From positions 434,001 through 498,000 of the forward strand of contig NZ_BMGG01000001.1 of the NCBI RefSeq assembly GCF_014640075.1: a stretch of 64,000 nucleotides of DNA, given 5' to 3'. Both the position numbers and the translations under genes were made by a program. Positions 35,301-44,431 of the stretch are shown in pieces (the first letter of the stretch is position 1; the number at the start of each line of letters is the position of its first letter). The notes beneath the pieces are model-generated. The model searched no databases. It was not told the origin of the DNA and was given only the letters and a program-made list of their open reading frames with translations. The DNA comes from Chelatococcus reniformis (GTDB taxonomy: Bacteria; Pseudomonadota; Alphaproteobacteria; Rhizobiales; Beijerinckiaceae).

Positions 35301-38300
35301 TCAGCCCGCGATCATGTCCCGGATGCGGCTCGCCAGCGCATCCATGGCGAAGGGCTTGGTGATCATGGCCATTCCCGGCTCCAGGAAGCCCGAGGCGAAG
35401 GCGGCATTCTCGGCATAGCCGGTCATGAACAGCACCTTGAGTTCGGGACGCGAGACGCGGCCGCCGTCGGCCATCTGGCGGCCGTTGAGGCCGGGCAGGC
35501 CGACGTCCGTGATCAAGAGGTCGATGCGCCGCCGCGACTGGAGGATCTCCAGCCCTTTGGGTCCGTCGCTCGCCTCGATGGCGCGGTAGCCGAGTTCGCC
35601 CAGCACCTCGACGATCAGCCCCCGCACGACCGGCTCGTCCTCGACCACCAGGACGACCTCGCCGGCCTCCGACGCGGGTGCCTCGCGCGGCCCGCCGTGA
35701 ATCTCTTCCGGATCCTCCTCGCCGCGGTGACGCGGCAGGTAGAGCTTGATGGTCGTGCCTTGTCCAACCTCCGAATAGATGCGCGCATAGCCCTCCGACT
35801 GCCGGGTGAAGCCGTAGACCATGGAGAGCCCGAGCCCCGTGCCCTGCCCCAGGGGCTTGGTGGTGAAAAACGGCTCGAAAGCCCGGGCGATCGTCTCCTT
35901 CGTCATGCCGATGCCGGTATCGGTCACGCAGACGCAGACATACTGGCCGGGCTTCAGGTCGCGCTGGCGCGCCGCGTACAGGCTGTCCAGATGCACGTTG
36001 CAGGTCTCGATGGTGAGCTTGCCTCCCGCCGGCATCGCATCACGGGCGTTGATCGCCAGGTTGAGCACCGCGCTCTCCAGCTGGTTGGGATCGCATCGCG
36101 TCAGCCACAGGCCGCCGGCCAGCACCAGTTCCAGCTCCACGCCCTCGCCCAGCGTGCGGCGCAGCATGTCCTCCATGGACGAGATGAGCGGATTGGCGCG
36201 CACCGGCCGCGGATCGAGCGGCTGGCGGCGGGAGAAGGCAAGCAGGCGATGGGTGAGGGCCGCCGCACGCTCGGCCGACAGCTTGGCACCGGTGAGCCAG
36301 CGGCCGAGGTCGGCGGTGCGGCCTTGGGCGATGCGGTTGCCGAGGATGTCGAGGCTGCCCGTGATGCCCTGGAGCAGGTTGTTGAAATCGTGCGCGATCC
36401 CGCCGGTGAGCTGGCCGACGGCCTCCATCTTCTGGCTCTGGCGCAGCGCCTCCTCCACGGCGCGCTGCTCGGTAATGTCGCGCCCGATGGCGTGGATGCG
36501 GCCATTGTCGGGCACGGCGGTCCAGGCGAGCAGACGATACTCCCCCGCTTTGGTGCGATAGCGGTTCTCGAAGGAGAGGGGAGCGGCGCCCGCGGAGAGG
36601 TTTGCCATCTCGCGCGCCGTCGCCTCGCGATCGTCGGGATGCAGGAAATGGGCAAGGCCCTGGCCCACCATCTCCGTCTCGTCCCAGCCGAGCAATCGTG
36701 GGGCGGAGGGGTTGACCGCAGTGATGATGCCCTCGAAATCACAGACCAGCATCAGGTCGCGGCTGGTCGTCCAAAGCCGGTCGCGATCCTGCGCATAGGC
36801 TTCCTCGGTGCGCTTCTGCGCGTCGATCTCGGTATTGGTCCCGACCCAGGCCGTGATCGCGCCGCGGGCGTCGGTCAGCGGCAAGGCGCGCGACAGATGC
36901 CAGCGATAGGCGCCGTCGGCGTCGCGCAGGCGGAACTCGGCCTCGTAGGTGTCGCCCGATGCGAGCGCCTGCGCCCAGCGCTCGCGCGTGCGCGGCTGAT
37001 CCTCGGGGTGCACGATCTGCATCCACCCGTCGCCCCGGAGGCTGCCGCGCGCGGCCCCGCAATAGGCGTAGACCTGGTCGTTGAACCAATCGAGCGCGCC
37101 ATCCGCCCGCGCGGTCCACACCTGGTTGGGCATGTTCTGCGCGAGCGCGCTGAACTGCGCCTCGCTCTTCTCCAGCGCCATCTGGATGCGGCGCCGATCC
37201 GTCACGTCCTGGACCACGCCCACCATGCGCACCGGCTGCCCCGCCGCGTCGCGCTCGTAGTCGGCTTTGCGGGCGATGATCCGCTGCTCGCCGCTGTCCT
37301 GCCGCCGGATCCGATATTCCACTTCGAGCGGGGCGATGCCCGCGCGGCGGGTCGCCGCGTTGGACACGATCTCCGCGTCCTGCCGCAGCACCAGCGCCTC
37401 GAGGGCGGCGGCGGGGATCTGGGCGGCCGGCACGACCCCGAATATCCGGCAGAATTCGGGGGTAGGACTGACGGTGCTGGTGGCAACGTCGATCGAGAAC
37501 AGGCCGATGCCGCCCGCCGCTTGCGCACGGCGTAGGCGCTCCTCGCTCTGGCGCAGCGCCTCCTCTGCCTCGTACTCCCGGGTGCGGTCGCGGATCAGCT
37601 TGACGAAGCCGATCGGCCTGCCGCGCCCATCCCGCAGGGGCGTCATTTCGCTCAGGCCCCAGAAGCGCTCGCCGGACTTCTTGAGGTGCCAGCGCGCGTC
37701 GTGGGCCCGGCCCGTCTCGAGCGCCTCGCGGCGCTTGAGGCGGGGCCTGTCGGCGTCCCGGTCCTCGGGCGTGAAGAACGTCGCCATGGGCTGGCCCAGC
37801 ATCTCGGCTTCGCTCCAGCCCAGCATCTCCGCCGCGCCCCGGTTCCAGAGCGTGATGCCGCCGTCGAGATCGGTCGCCACGATGCCGTAGTCGATGGCAC
37901 TGTCGAGAATCTGCCGGTGATGCGCCTCGTGCTCGCGCAGCGTGCCTTCGGCGCCGACGCGCTGCACATGCGCCCACGACCGGGCGGTGACCTCCCGGAT
38001 GAGGCTCAACTCGTAGTCGGACCAAAAATGCGGCTGCCGGTCGTGGATCGCCATCAGGGCGGTCAGCCGCCCCTGCTTGATAAGGGGCATGCAGATGGTG
38101 GCGCTGATGCCGATGGCCTGGAAGGTTCTCGCCTCCTCCGGCGCGAGCTCGAGGCGGTTGTCGTTGATGATCAGCGGCCGGCCGGCGTGCAGCTCGCGGA
38201 CGGCGAGCTTGCCGAAATCGGTCAGGCTGTAGCGGCCCACGATCGACGGCGTGCCCGGCGCATGCCAATTGCCGCGGATGGTGAAGCCATCCTCGTCCCC

Positions 38301-38960
38301 GTCCATATCGGCATAGGCGCAGTTGCTGAGGCCCAGATGCTGCGCCGTCATCCGCGTCGTGATGGCGAGGATCTCGTCGGCATCGTGGCACTCCGCGACG
38401 GCCCGGCCGAGGTCGTCGAGGAAGCGCAGCCTGGTCTCGCTCTCCCGCAAGGCCGCGCGAGCCCGGTGCGCCTCGGTCACCTCGACCACGACCGCGATCA
38501 CCCCGGCCGGCTCGCCGTCGTCCCCGCGCACCGGCGAGTAGTCGAGGTTCAGCAGGACCTGCTCGGGGTGGCCGTCGCGATGCAGCGTCAATTCGTGGTC
38601 CCGGTAGCTCAAGGTGCCGCCGGCGAGCCCCACGCGCATGACGTTGTCGTTGAAGTCGGCCACTTCCGGCCAGCCCTGACGCACATGCGAACCGAGCAGG
38701 GTGCTGTCGCGGCCGCCGGCGAACACCGAATAGGCGTCGTTGTAGATCATGACGCCCGCCCCGCCCCACAGAAGGACGATAGGCACGGGGCTGGCGAGCA
38801 TGAGACTGACAGTGTGGCGCAGGCTCGGCGGCCACACCTCGATCGGCCCTATCGGCGTTGATGCCCAGTCGTAGTCGGCAATACGACGGGCAAGTTCGCC
38901 GCCGCCCGTCAGAAACAGGCGATCAGCATCGTCCGCGCATCGATCCGGCCGCATTGCCAC
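35301..38960 (-). CDS. Hybrid sensor histidine kinase with PAS-GAF-PASx4-HisKA-HATPase-REC
   Basis: A 1219-residue soluble kinase without transmembrane helices. Apparent order: PAS (about 35-160), GAF (about 175-345), four PAS (about 350-850, several with the GIV/FVKLIRDRTREY and VGVVQDVTDRRR C-caps), HisKA with GGIAHDFNNLLQ near 855, HATPase with GIGMTKETIARAFEP and GTGLGLSMVYGF (about 950-1080), and a C-terminal receiver (about 1100-1219) with phosphoacceptor in LLITDVGLPGLNG. It senses internal cues and passes phosphate to its own receiver. Next partner unknown; no response regulator or HPt gene lies beside it. An ATG two codons in is an alternative start. Confidence 0.88.
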   Translation of the reverse strand: MAMRPDRCADDADRLFLTGGGELARRIADYDWASTPIGPIEVWPPSLRHTVSLMLASPVPIVLLWGGAGVMIYNDAYSVFAGGRDSTLLGSHVRQGWPEVADFNDNVMRVGLAGGTLSYRDHELTLHRDGHPEQVLLNLDYSPVRGDDGEPAGVIAVVVEVTEAHRARAALRESETRLRFLDDLGRAVAECHDADEILAITTRMTAQHLGLSNCAYADMDGDEDGFTIRGNWHAPGTPSIVGRYSLTDFGKLAVRELHAGRPLIINDNRLELAPEEARTFQAIGISATICMPLIKQGRLTALMAIHDRQPHFWSDYELSLIREVTARSWAHVQRVGAEGTLREHEAHHRQILDSAIDYGIVATDLDGGITLWNRGAAEMLGWSEAEMLGQPMATFFTPEDRDADRPRLKRREALETGRAHDARWHLKKSGERFWGLSEMTPLRDGRGRPIGFVKLIRDRTREYEAEEALRQSEERLRRAQAAGGIGLFSIDVATSTVSPTPEFCRIFGVVPAAQIPAAALEALVLRQDAEIVSNAATRRAGIAPLEVEYRIRRQDSGEQRIIARKADYERDAAGQPVRMVGVVQDVTDRRRIQMALEKSEAQFSALAQNMPNQVWTARADGALDWFNDQVYAYCGAARGSLRGDGWMQIVHPEDQPRTRERWAQALASGDTYEAEFRLRDADGAYRWHLSRALPLTDARGAITAWVGTNTEIDAQKRTEEAYAQDRDRLWTTSRDLMLVCDFEGIITAVNPSAPRLLGWDETEMVGQGLAHFLHPDDREATAREMANLSAGAAPLSFENRYRTKAGEYRLLAWTAVPDNGRIHAIGRDITEQRAVEEALRQSQKMEAVGQLTGGIAHDFNNLLQGITGSLDILGNRIAQGRTADLGRWLTGAKLSAERAAALTHRLLAFSRRQPLDPRPVRANPLISSMEDMLRRTLGEGVELELVLAGGLWLTRCDPNQLESAVLNLAINARDAMPAGGKLTIETCNVHLDSLYAARQRDLKPGQYVCVCVTDTGIGMTKETIARAFEPFFTTKPLGQGTGLGLSMVYGFTRQSEGYARIYSEVGQGTTIKLYLPRHRGEEDPEEIHGGPREAPASEAGEVVLVVEDEPVVRGLIVEVLGELGYRAIEASDGPKGLEILQSRRRIDLLITDVGLPGLNGRQMADGGRVSRPELKVLFMTGYAENAAFASGFLEPGMAMITKPFAMDALASRIRDMIAG

Positions 38961-39250
38961 CTCTCAGCCCAGGCTGGAGCCGCTGTGATACTCTGAAGAC
39001 AAAGCCTGCGGCGCGAAACGCGCGAGCCAGGGGAGAGTTCCCGGGCGATGTCGGGCCTGCGCCAGCGCCGGCGGCGCAGCCGCATGGCTCGCCGTCGCGC
39101 GGAACATCTCGCTCGGCAAAGCCTTTCAACAGCACGCCCTTCCCGGTGCAACGAACGCCCTGGCCTTCCAGCTGTACGCCGTGGCCGCTGTCGCGGCTCG
39201 ATGTCCGAGGCGGACGTGCCGGAGCCGAGGCACAGCAGCAGGAGACGAGC

Positions 39251-39739
39251 ATGACCAACCCGGCCGAGCTGGAAGCGAAATTCTGGAAGGCGCTGAAATC
39301 GGACATGACGATGATGATCGGCATCGCCGGCGTGGACGAGGCGCACACACGCCCGATGACGGCGCAGCTCGAGGGCGACGAAAGCGGCCCCATCTGGTTC
39401 TTCACAGCGAAGGACAACGAACTGGTGCGGCAGCTGCGCGGCGGCGCCCGCGCCGTGGCGACCTTCACCTCCAGGGACCACGACCTCTTCGCCACCGTGC
39501 ATGGCGACCTCAGTCTGGACACCGACCGCGCCGTGATCGACCGGCTGTGGAACCGCTACGTCGCCGCCTGGTACGAGGGCGGCAAGGACGACCCCAAGCT
39601 CGCGCTGCTGCGCCTCGATCCCGATGCGGGCCAGGTCTGGGCCGATGCGTCGAGCTTCATGGCCGGCGTCAAGATGCTGCTGGGCTTCGATCCCAAGAAG
39701 GACTACCGCGACAAGGTCGCGCGGGTCGACCTGAGGTAG
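39251..39739 (+). CDS. Pyridoxamine 5'-phosphate oxidase-fold protein (general stress protein 26-like)
   Basis: A 162-residue split-barrel flavin-binding-fold protein. Segments: IAGVDEAHTRPMTAQLEG, PIWFFTAKDNELVRQLR, ATFTSRDHDLFATVHG and the tail MLLGFDPKKDYRDKVARVDL. Relatives bind FMN/F420-like flavins and are often induced by stress. Start 39251 follows CAGGAGACGAGC, well placed; an upstream in-frame opening is not supported. The DUF2945 gene follows after 22 bases and is probably in the same transcript. No clear GGAAC/CGTT stress promoter was found upstream. Confidence 0.85.
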   Translation: MTNPAELEAKFWKALKSDMTMMIGIAGVDEAHTRPMTAQLEGDESGPIWFFTAKDNELVRQLRGGARAVATFTSRDHDLFATVHGDLSLDTDRAVIDRLWNRYVAAWYEGGKDDPKLALLRLDPDAGQVWADASSFMAGVKMLLGFDPKKDYRDKVARVDLR

Positions 39740-39761
39740 GTGCCATGGCGAGGTAGGTCCC

Positions 39762-39974
39762 ATGGCCAAGAATCTCAGCAAGGGCGACAAGGTCGCGTGG
39801 GACACCAGCCAGGGCGAGACGCACGGCAAGGTGGTGCGGAAGCAGACCTCCAAGACCCGTATCAAGGGTCACACGGCCGCCGCCTCCAAGGACGATCCGC
39901 AGTATATCGTCGAGAGCGCGAAGTCGGGCAAGCGCGCGGCGCACAAACCCGGCGAACTGCGGAAGATATCCTGA
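39762..39974 (+). CDS. Small DUF2945/HVA1-family protein
   Basis: A 70-residue, strongly basic protein. KGDKVAWDTSQGETHGKVV and DPQYIVESAKSGKRAAHKP are the family signature; these proteins have a small SH3/Tudor-like barrel and unknown function. GAGGTAGGTCCC precedes ATG 39762. The family often sits beside stress-related genes, which fits the neighbour upstream. Confidence 0.85.
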   Translation: MAKNLSKGDKVAWDTSQGETHGKVVRKQTSKTRIKGHTAAASKDDPQYIVESAKSGKRAAHKPGELRKIS

Positions 39975-40074
39975 TGTCGCGCCAGGTATAGAGCGGGAAT
40001 ATCAGCTCCGATTTGGGCGCAGCTGCTGCCCTGAGCTCAACGTGTCCGCCAATCCGCCTAGCGCCGTCTCCGCT

Positions 40075-41433
40075 TCAAGCGGCGCGCGTCACCGGCGATG
40101 CGGTTTCCAGCGTGGCTTCCGCCGCGGCCAGGCGCTCGCGCACAGCGCGCGGCAGCTGCCGCGCGGCCTTGATGCGCGGCAGCTCGATCTCGGGCATCGG
40201 CCCGGCCGGGGCGGGTGCCTCCTGCCAGTTGTCGAAGCACTGACGGCTGACGTGGTCGATGAAGGTCTCGGCCGGCACGCCCTCGACCAAGACGAGAGCG
40301 TGGTCGTCGAGTTCCACGTGGTAGTAGACGAAGCTCTGCGGGGCGTGGACGTGGCGGGTGACGCTGGTGCCGTTGACCAGCGCCCCCGCCTGCACGAGGC
40401 AGCCCTCGATCAGCAGCGCATGGTCGGGGGAGACGAAGAGGTCGCGGGCCGGCAGGCCGTCGCCGAGCGCACCCTGGCGGATGCGGATGGGCAGCACGGC
40501 CCAGGGGTTGGCGTGGATGGAGCGCCTGGCGACCGTCTGCATCGCCAGCCAGCGCACCGGCCGGGCCTCTCCGCCGGGCGTGGTGACGAGGTCGCCGGCC
40601 CGCAGCGTCTCGATCGCCACGGGACCGGCCGGGGTCGCCACCCGGGTGCCGGCGAGGAAGCAGGCGGTGACGATGATGGTGGTGCCGTCGGTGCTGATGC
40701 CGAGCGGACCCGTGCCGGTGACGTATGAGCCGCTCGGGAAGGTTCCGCCCTCGATCACGAAGCGAAGCACCTCGGCACCCTCGTCGTGGCCGACGATGAT
40801 CTGGTCGCCGTTGGCGTCGGTGACGATGGAATAGCCCGTCACCACCGCTCCCGGCACGAGGTTCTCGAAGGCCACGTGGTCGCGGCCGGCATCGAAGCCG
40901 GTGATCCGCGTCGACGACAGGTTGATCAGGGCGCCGCCCGCGTCGGCGATGAAGGTGCCGCCTCCGGGGCCGAAGGCGATGGTGGTGTTGGCGAGCGCGC
41001 TGAGCAGGCCGTCGCCGTTGCCGAAGGTGCCCCCGTTCGTCAGATTGACCGTAGTGCCGGCCAGCACCTCCACCGTCTCGCTCAGCGTCGCCGTGCCACC
41101 GTCGATGTCCAGTGTGGCGCTGCTGGCGAAATCCACCCCGATGTCGATGAGGACCGACCCGCCGATGTGAAAGACGTTGTCGGCATCGAGATCGACGATG
41201 ATCGAGATGGTGCCCTCGACGGTCGGTGGCACGACGTAGTGGGCGACCTCGAAGGGGTCGGACGCGATCTCGATGATGTCGCCGTCGTTGAACAGGATGT
41301 GCCCGGCGGCGATGTGGGCGAAGTGAACCGGGGTGGTGCCCTCGTGCAGCACCGCGAGGTCGTAGAAGGCGCCGGACGTATCCAGCGTCACGTCGTAGCT
41401 CACGCCATTGATGTTCGGCCCGTAGATCGTCAT
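40075..41433 (-). CDS. Hint (Hedgehog/intein) domain protein with repeat-rich N-terminal region
   Basis: A 452-residue acidic protein. The N-terminal about 255 residues are Gly/Thr/Asp-rich beta-strand repeats (SATLDIDGGTATLSETVEVL, ITGFDAGRDHVAFENLV) as in secreted autotransporter- or RTX-like adhesins. From Cys258 (ACFLAGTRVATPAGPVAIE) a Hint domain runs to about 395, with SPDHALLIEGCL as its second block. Hint cysteines can catalyse N-S acyl shift and self-cleavage. No signal peptide is visible, so export by a type I route is plausible but unsupported by neighbouring genes. A basic tail ends the protein. Confidence 0.85.
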   Translation of the reverse strand: MTIYGPNINGVSYDVTLDTSGAFYDLAVLHEGTTPVHFAHIAAGHILFNDGDIIEIASDPFEVAHYVVPPTVEGTISIIVDLDADNVFHIGGSVLIDIGVDFASSATLDIDGGTATLSETVEVLAGTTVNLTNGGTFGNGDGLLSALANTTIAFGPGGGTFIADAGGALINLSSTRITGFDAGRDHVAFENLVPGAVVTGYSIVTDANGDQIIVGHDEGAEVLRFVIEGGTFPSGSYVTGTGPLGISTDGTTIIVTACFLAGTRVATPAGPVAIETLRAGDLVTTPGGEARPVRWLAMQTVARRSIHANPWAVLPIRIRQGALGDGLPARDLFVSPDHALLIEGCLVQAGALVNGTSVTRHVHAPQSFVYYHVELDDHALVLVEGVPAETFIDHVSRQCFDNWQEAPAPAGPMPEIELPRIKAARQLPRAVRERLAAAEATLETASPVTRAA

Positions 41434-41754
41434 TCCGTTGCCCCCTCAGGCCAGCTCATGACCAAGCTAGCCGCCGCTCGAACGGCCGCCCCCGGAGATC
41501 TCTTACGGGATAAGGACCGCAAGGAGAAGTCCTTTGGAGCCGCAGGACGAGCGGCGATAGGGCTGGAGGGCGGCTTGGACTTGTGGGGGTCTTGGGGCCG
41601 CTTTACCTTGCGGCGGCTCGGACAGGGTAAGCCGCTTGGGTGCGGCGTTGGACGGGCGCCGCGGCCGCCGACCACCCTCCGCTCAGGGCCGGGTTTGACC
41701 CGGATGGGAGCTCGTACCCCTCCCCGTGACGACGGCGGGAGCGCTCCAGCTCCC
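41434..41754. other. Gap between Hint gene and cluster 2 ATPase
   Basis: No gene is supported in these 321 bases. The left part must carry the Hint gene promoter and ribosome binding site (CTGAGGGGGC on the minus strand). The centre contains G-rich runs and GCCGCTTTACCTTGCGGCGG, a weak hairpin. The right end GGGCCGGGTTTGACCCGGAT resembles half of a family A element. Confidence 0.35.
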
Positions 41755-43296
41755 TCAGTGGATCGCCGCGTAGAGAATCTTGTCCTCGGTGGCGGTGGCG
41801 GCATCGAACTCGGCGGCGATGCGTCCGAGGCGGGCCACGAGGATGCGGTCGCAGACGCTGAGGATCTCCGGGAGGTAGGAGGAGATCACCACCACCGCCT
41901 TGCCCTCGTCGGCCAGGCGCCGGATCTCGGCGTGGATGTGGGGGATGGTGCCCACGTCGACGCCGCGCGTCGGCTCGTCGAAGATGATGATCGACGGGTC
42001 CTGCGCCAGCGACTTGGCGACCACCACCTTCTGCTGGTTGCCGCCGGAGAGCTCGATGATCCTGGCCTTGCGCTGCAGCGCGTTGATGCGCAGGCGCTGC
42101 ACCCAGTAGTTGGCGATCTCGCTGCGCCTGAGCTTCGACAGTAGGAAGCGCCAGCCTTTGTCCGTCGCCAGATTGGTGATGTAGATGTTGTCGTCCACCA
42201 CCATGGTCTCGAAGAAGCCGTTCAGCTTGCGATCCTCGGTGATGTAGGCGATGCCGGCGTCGATCGCCTGCTTGGGCACGCGGTAGCGCACCGGCTTGCC
42301 GCGCAGGCGGATGGTGCCGCCGTTGATCAGGTTGCGCTTGAGCGCCCCGAAGATGATCTTGGCGATCTCGGTGCGGCCCGAGCCGATGAGGCCGGCGATG
42401 CCCACCACCTCGCCGGCGTAGACCGAGAACGACATGTTCTTGACCGTCATACCCATGGTGACGTTCTCGACCGTGAGCACCTTCTCGCGGCGCACATGGC
42501 GCGCCGGCCGCGCCTTGCCGTAGAGCGTCTGGGCCACGTCGCGGCCCACCATGTGCTGGATCAGCGAGGCTCGCGTCAGCTCGCTCGCCGGCGCCGACGC
42601 CACCAGCCGGCCGTCGCGCAGGACGGTGATGTGGTCGGCGATCTGAAGCGATTCCTCGAGCGCGTGCGAGATGTAGATGACCGAGACGCCGCGGGCCCGC
42701 AGGTCCCGCACCAGGTGGAAGAAGTGGACGATCTCCTCCGGCGTCAGGCTCGCGGTGGGCTCGTCGAAGATGATGATGCGGGCTCTGTGGTAGATGGCTC
42801 TGGCGATCTCCACCATCTGCTTCTTGGCGGCGCCCAGCATCGCCACCGGCGTCGCAGGGTCGACATGAAAGTTGAGCGACTGGAGGAGCTGCTGGGCCTG
42901 GATGTTGAGCTTGCGGAATCGCGTCAACAGCTTCTCGTTGCCGAGCTCGATGTTCTGCGCCGCCGTCATCGTCGGCACCAGACTGGTCTCCTGGTAGACC
43001 ATGCAGACGCCCGCGGCGAGCGCGTCGCGCGGCTGCTCGAAGCGCGCCGGCTTGCCGTCGAGGATGTAGTCGCCCGACGTGAGCGCAATGGCGCCGGCGA
43101 TGGCCTTGCACAAGGTGGACTTGCCGGCCCCATTCTCGCCGACGAGGGCGTGCACCTCGCCGGGATAGAGGTCGAAATCGACATCCTCGATGGCGTGCAC
43201 GCCGCCATAGATCTTGCTGCCCTTGACGATGCGCAGCACCGGCTCGCTGGTGTCCGTGGCTGCCGCCGGCGGGGGGGCCTTGACCATGTCCATCAT
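41755..43296 (-). CDS. Cluster 2: CUT2-type double ATPase (RbsA/MglA-like)
   Basis: A 513-residue paralogue of the cluster 1 ATPase, close to it along its whole length (VLRIVKGSKIYGGVHAIEDV at the start, TEDKILYAAIH at the end). First domain: GENGAGKSTLCKAI, LGAAKKQMVEIARAI, IIIFDEPTAS. Second domain: GLIGSGRTEIAK (degenerate P-loop, normal for the class), LSGGNQQKVVVAKSL, IIIFDEPTRGVDVG. Start 43296 overlaps the stop of the free propeller gene (ATGA), the same coupling as in cluster 1. It powers the permease pair at 44432 and 47904. Confidence 0.92.
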   Translation of the reverse strand: MMDMVKAPPPAAATDTSEPVLRIVKGSKIYGGVHAIEDVDFDLYPGEVHALVGENGAGKSTLCKAIAGAIALTSGDYILDGKPARFEQPRDALAAGVCMVYQETSLVPTMTAAQNIELGNEKLLTRFRKLNIQAQQLLQSLNFHVDPATPVAMLGAAKKQMVEIARAIYHRARIIIFDEPTASLTPEEIVHFFHLVRDLRARGVSVIYISHALEESLQIADHITVLRDGRLVASAPASELTRASLIQHMVGRDVAQTLYGKARPARHVRREKVLTVENVTMGMTVKNMSFSVYAGEVVGIAGLIGSGRTEIAKIIFGALKRNLINGGTIRLRGKPVRYRVPKQAIDAGIAYITEDRKLNGFFETMVVDDNIYITNLATDKGWRFLLSKLRRSEIANYWVQRLRINALQRKARIIELSGGNQQKVVVAKSLAQDPSIIIFDEPTRGVDVGTIPHIHAEIRRLADEGKAVVVISSYLPEILSVCDRILVARLGRIAAEFDAATATEDKILYAAIH

Positions 43297-44426
43297 AGGC
43301 TCTTCTCCCGGGCGATGACGAGGCGGCCGTTGCCCTTCGACACGACGATGACGCCGGCCGGCGTCTCGCAGGCGGCGGTGACGCCGTGCACGTGGCCGCC
43401 GGCGCGGCTGTGCCAGCTCTCGATCACCTCGCCGTCCGTGTCGATGCGGGCCAGAAGGCCGTAGGAGCGTGGCGGCGCCCACGGCTTCTGGATGCCGAGC
43501 GCCTTTACCGAGCCGATCTGCATCGGCTCCAGGCAGTCGTGACTGCCGCCGAGCGCCGGGCCGATCCAGTAGGCCTCGGGGATGTTGGCCATCATCTCCC
43601 GGCGGTAGTCGTCCTCGCGCAGCACGAACTCGATCAGGTGAGTCCGCACGCCCACGAGGGCGAGCAGGAGGCCGCCCTCTCCGTCGGGCGCGAGGCGGGC
43701 CGGATAGCCCGGCAGGTTGCGCATGACGACGTCGACCGGGCCGAGCCGGCTGCTCGCTGCCAGCGGTGCCTTGAGCACCCGGTGCGACCAGCTTTCGGTG
43801 AACCACAGGCTCTGCTTGTCGGGCGCCACGGCGACGCCGCCGGGGAAAGCCAGCCCGTCGAGCAGGATGGAAGCGGCACCAAGGTCGGCGTCGCAGCCCA
43901 CGAGATAGCCGCTCCGGCCCTTCTCCATGAGGTCGTGCAGCCACCGCTCGGCCGGGTGGCGGCTGCTGCCCACGGTGGCGAAGATGCGCCCGTCGGGGCC
44001 TGCCGTGACGCCGGTGAGTCCGTGCAGCGGGCGGCCATCCGCGGCCTCGAGCCACTGCACCTGGGGCGCGCCGCCGGCCCCCCCATGGACGGCGGCGAGT
44101 CCGCGCCCGGCGACGCAGACCAGGAGGCGCCCGTCCGGATGCACGGCAAGGCCCCCGGCCGCCCCATCGAAGCTGGCGACGACGCTGCGCTCGCCGTGGG
44201 CGGGGCCTGCGAGGCGGATGACGTCGCGGCCGGCGCTGACGTAGAGCGTGCCGTCGGCGGCCACGGCAATGTCGTCGGCGCCGGGAAGCGGCGGTCCGAG
44301 TTGCTCGCAGGCATCGAGCCGGTCGTTGGGACTGAAGGCGCCATCCATGGAGGGCACCGCATCCTGCTCGGCGTTGGGGAACAGGATCTGCCTGATATCG
44401 CTGATGAGATGATCGAACACGCCCAT
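43293..44426 (-). CDS. Cluster 2: free-standing propeller, degenerate site
   Basis: A 377-residue paralogue of the cluster 1 free propeller. Shared segments: ILFPNAEQDAVPSMDGAFSP, PGADDIAVAADGTLYVSAG, FPGGVAVAPDKQSLWFTESW and LPGYPARLAPDGEGGLL. At the metal-site positions it has Gly for Asn (FPGG) and Ala for Asp (YPAR). The loss at both positions is thus shared with cluster 1 although the first replacement differs (His versus Gly). No signal peptide. Start 44426 follows GGGAGGTGACGGCA. It lies 5 bases after the fused permease stop and overlaps the ATPase start. Confidence 0.82.
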   Translation of the reverse strand: MGVFDHLISDIRQILFPNAEQDAVPSMDGAFSPNDRLDACEQLGPPLPGADDIAVAADGTLYVSAGRDVIRLAGPAHGERSVVASFDGAAGGLAVHPDGRLLVCVAGRGLAAVHGGAGGAPQVQWLEAADGRPLHGLTGVTAGPDGRIFATVGSSRHPAERWLHDLMEKGRSGYLVGCDADLGAASILLDGLAFPGGVAVAPDKQSLWFTESWSHRVLKAPLAASSRLGPVDVVMRNLPGYPARLAPDGEGGLLLALVGVRTHLIEFVLREDDYRREMMANIPEAYWIGPALGGSHDCLEPMQIGSVKALGIQKPWAPPRSYGLLARIDTDGEVIESWHSRAGGHVHGVTAACETPAGVIVVSKGNGRLVIAREKSL

Positions 44427-44431
44427 TGCCG

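Noticed and set aside
38961-39250. Possible EcfG-type stress promoter (GGAAC) ahead of the stress-protein gene
   Set aside because: GGAAC occurs near 39101 but no CGTT follows at 16-17 bases.
41463-41760. Plus-strand frame starting MTKLAAARTAAPGD between the Hint gene and cluster 2
   Set aside because: It continues antisense into the ATPase gene, and its text has no family segment and shadow-like composition.
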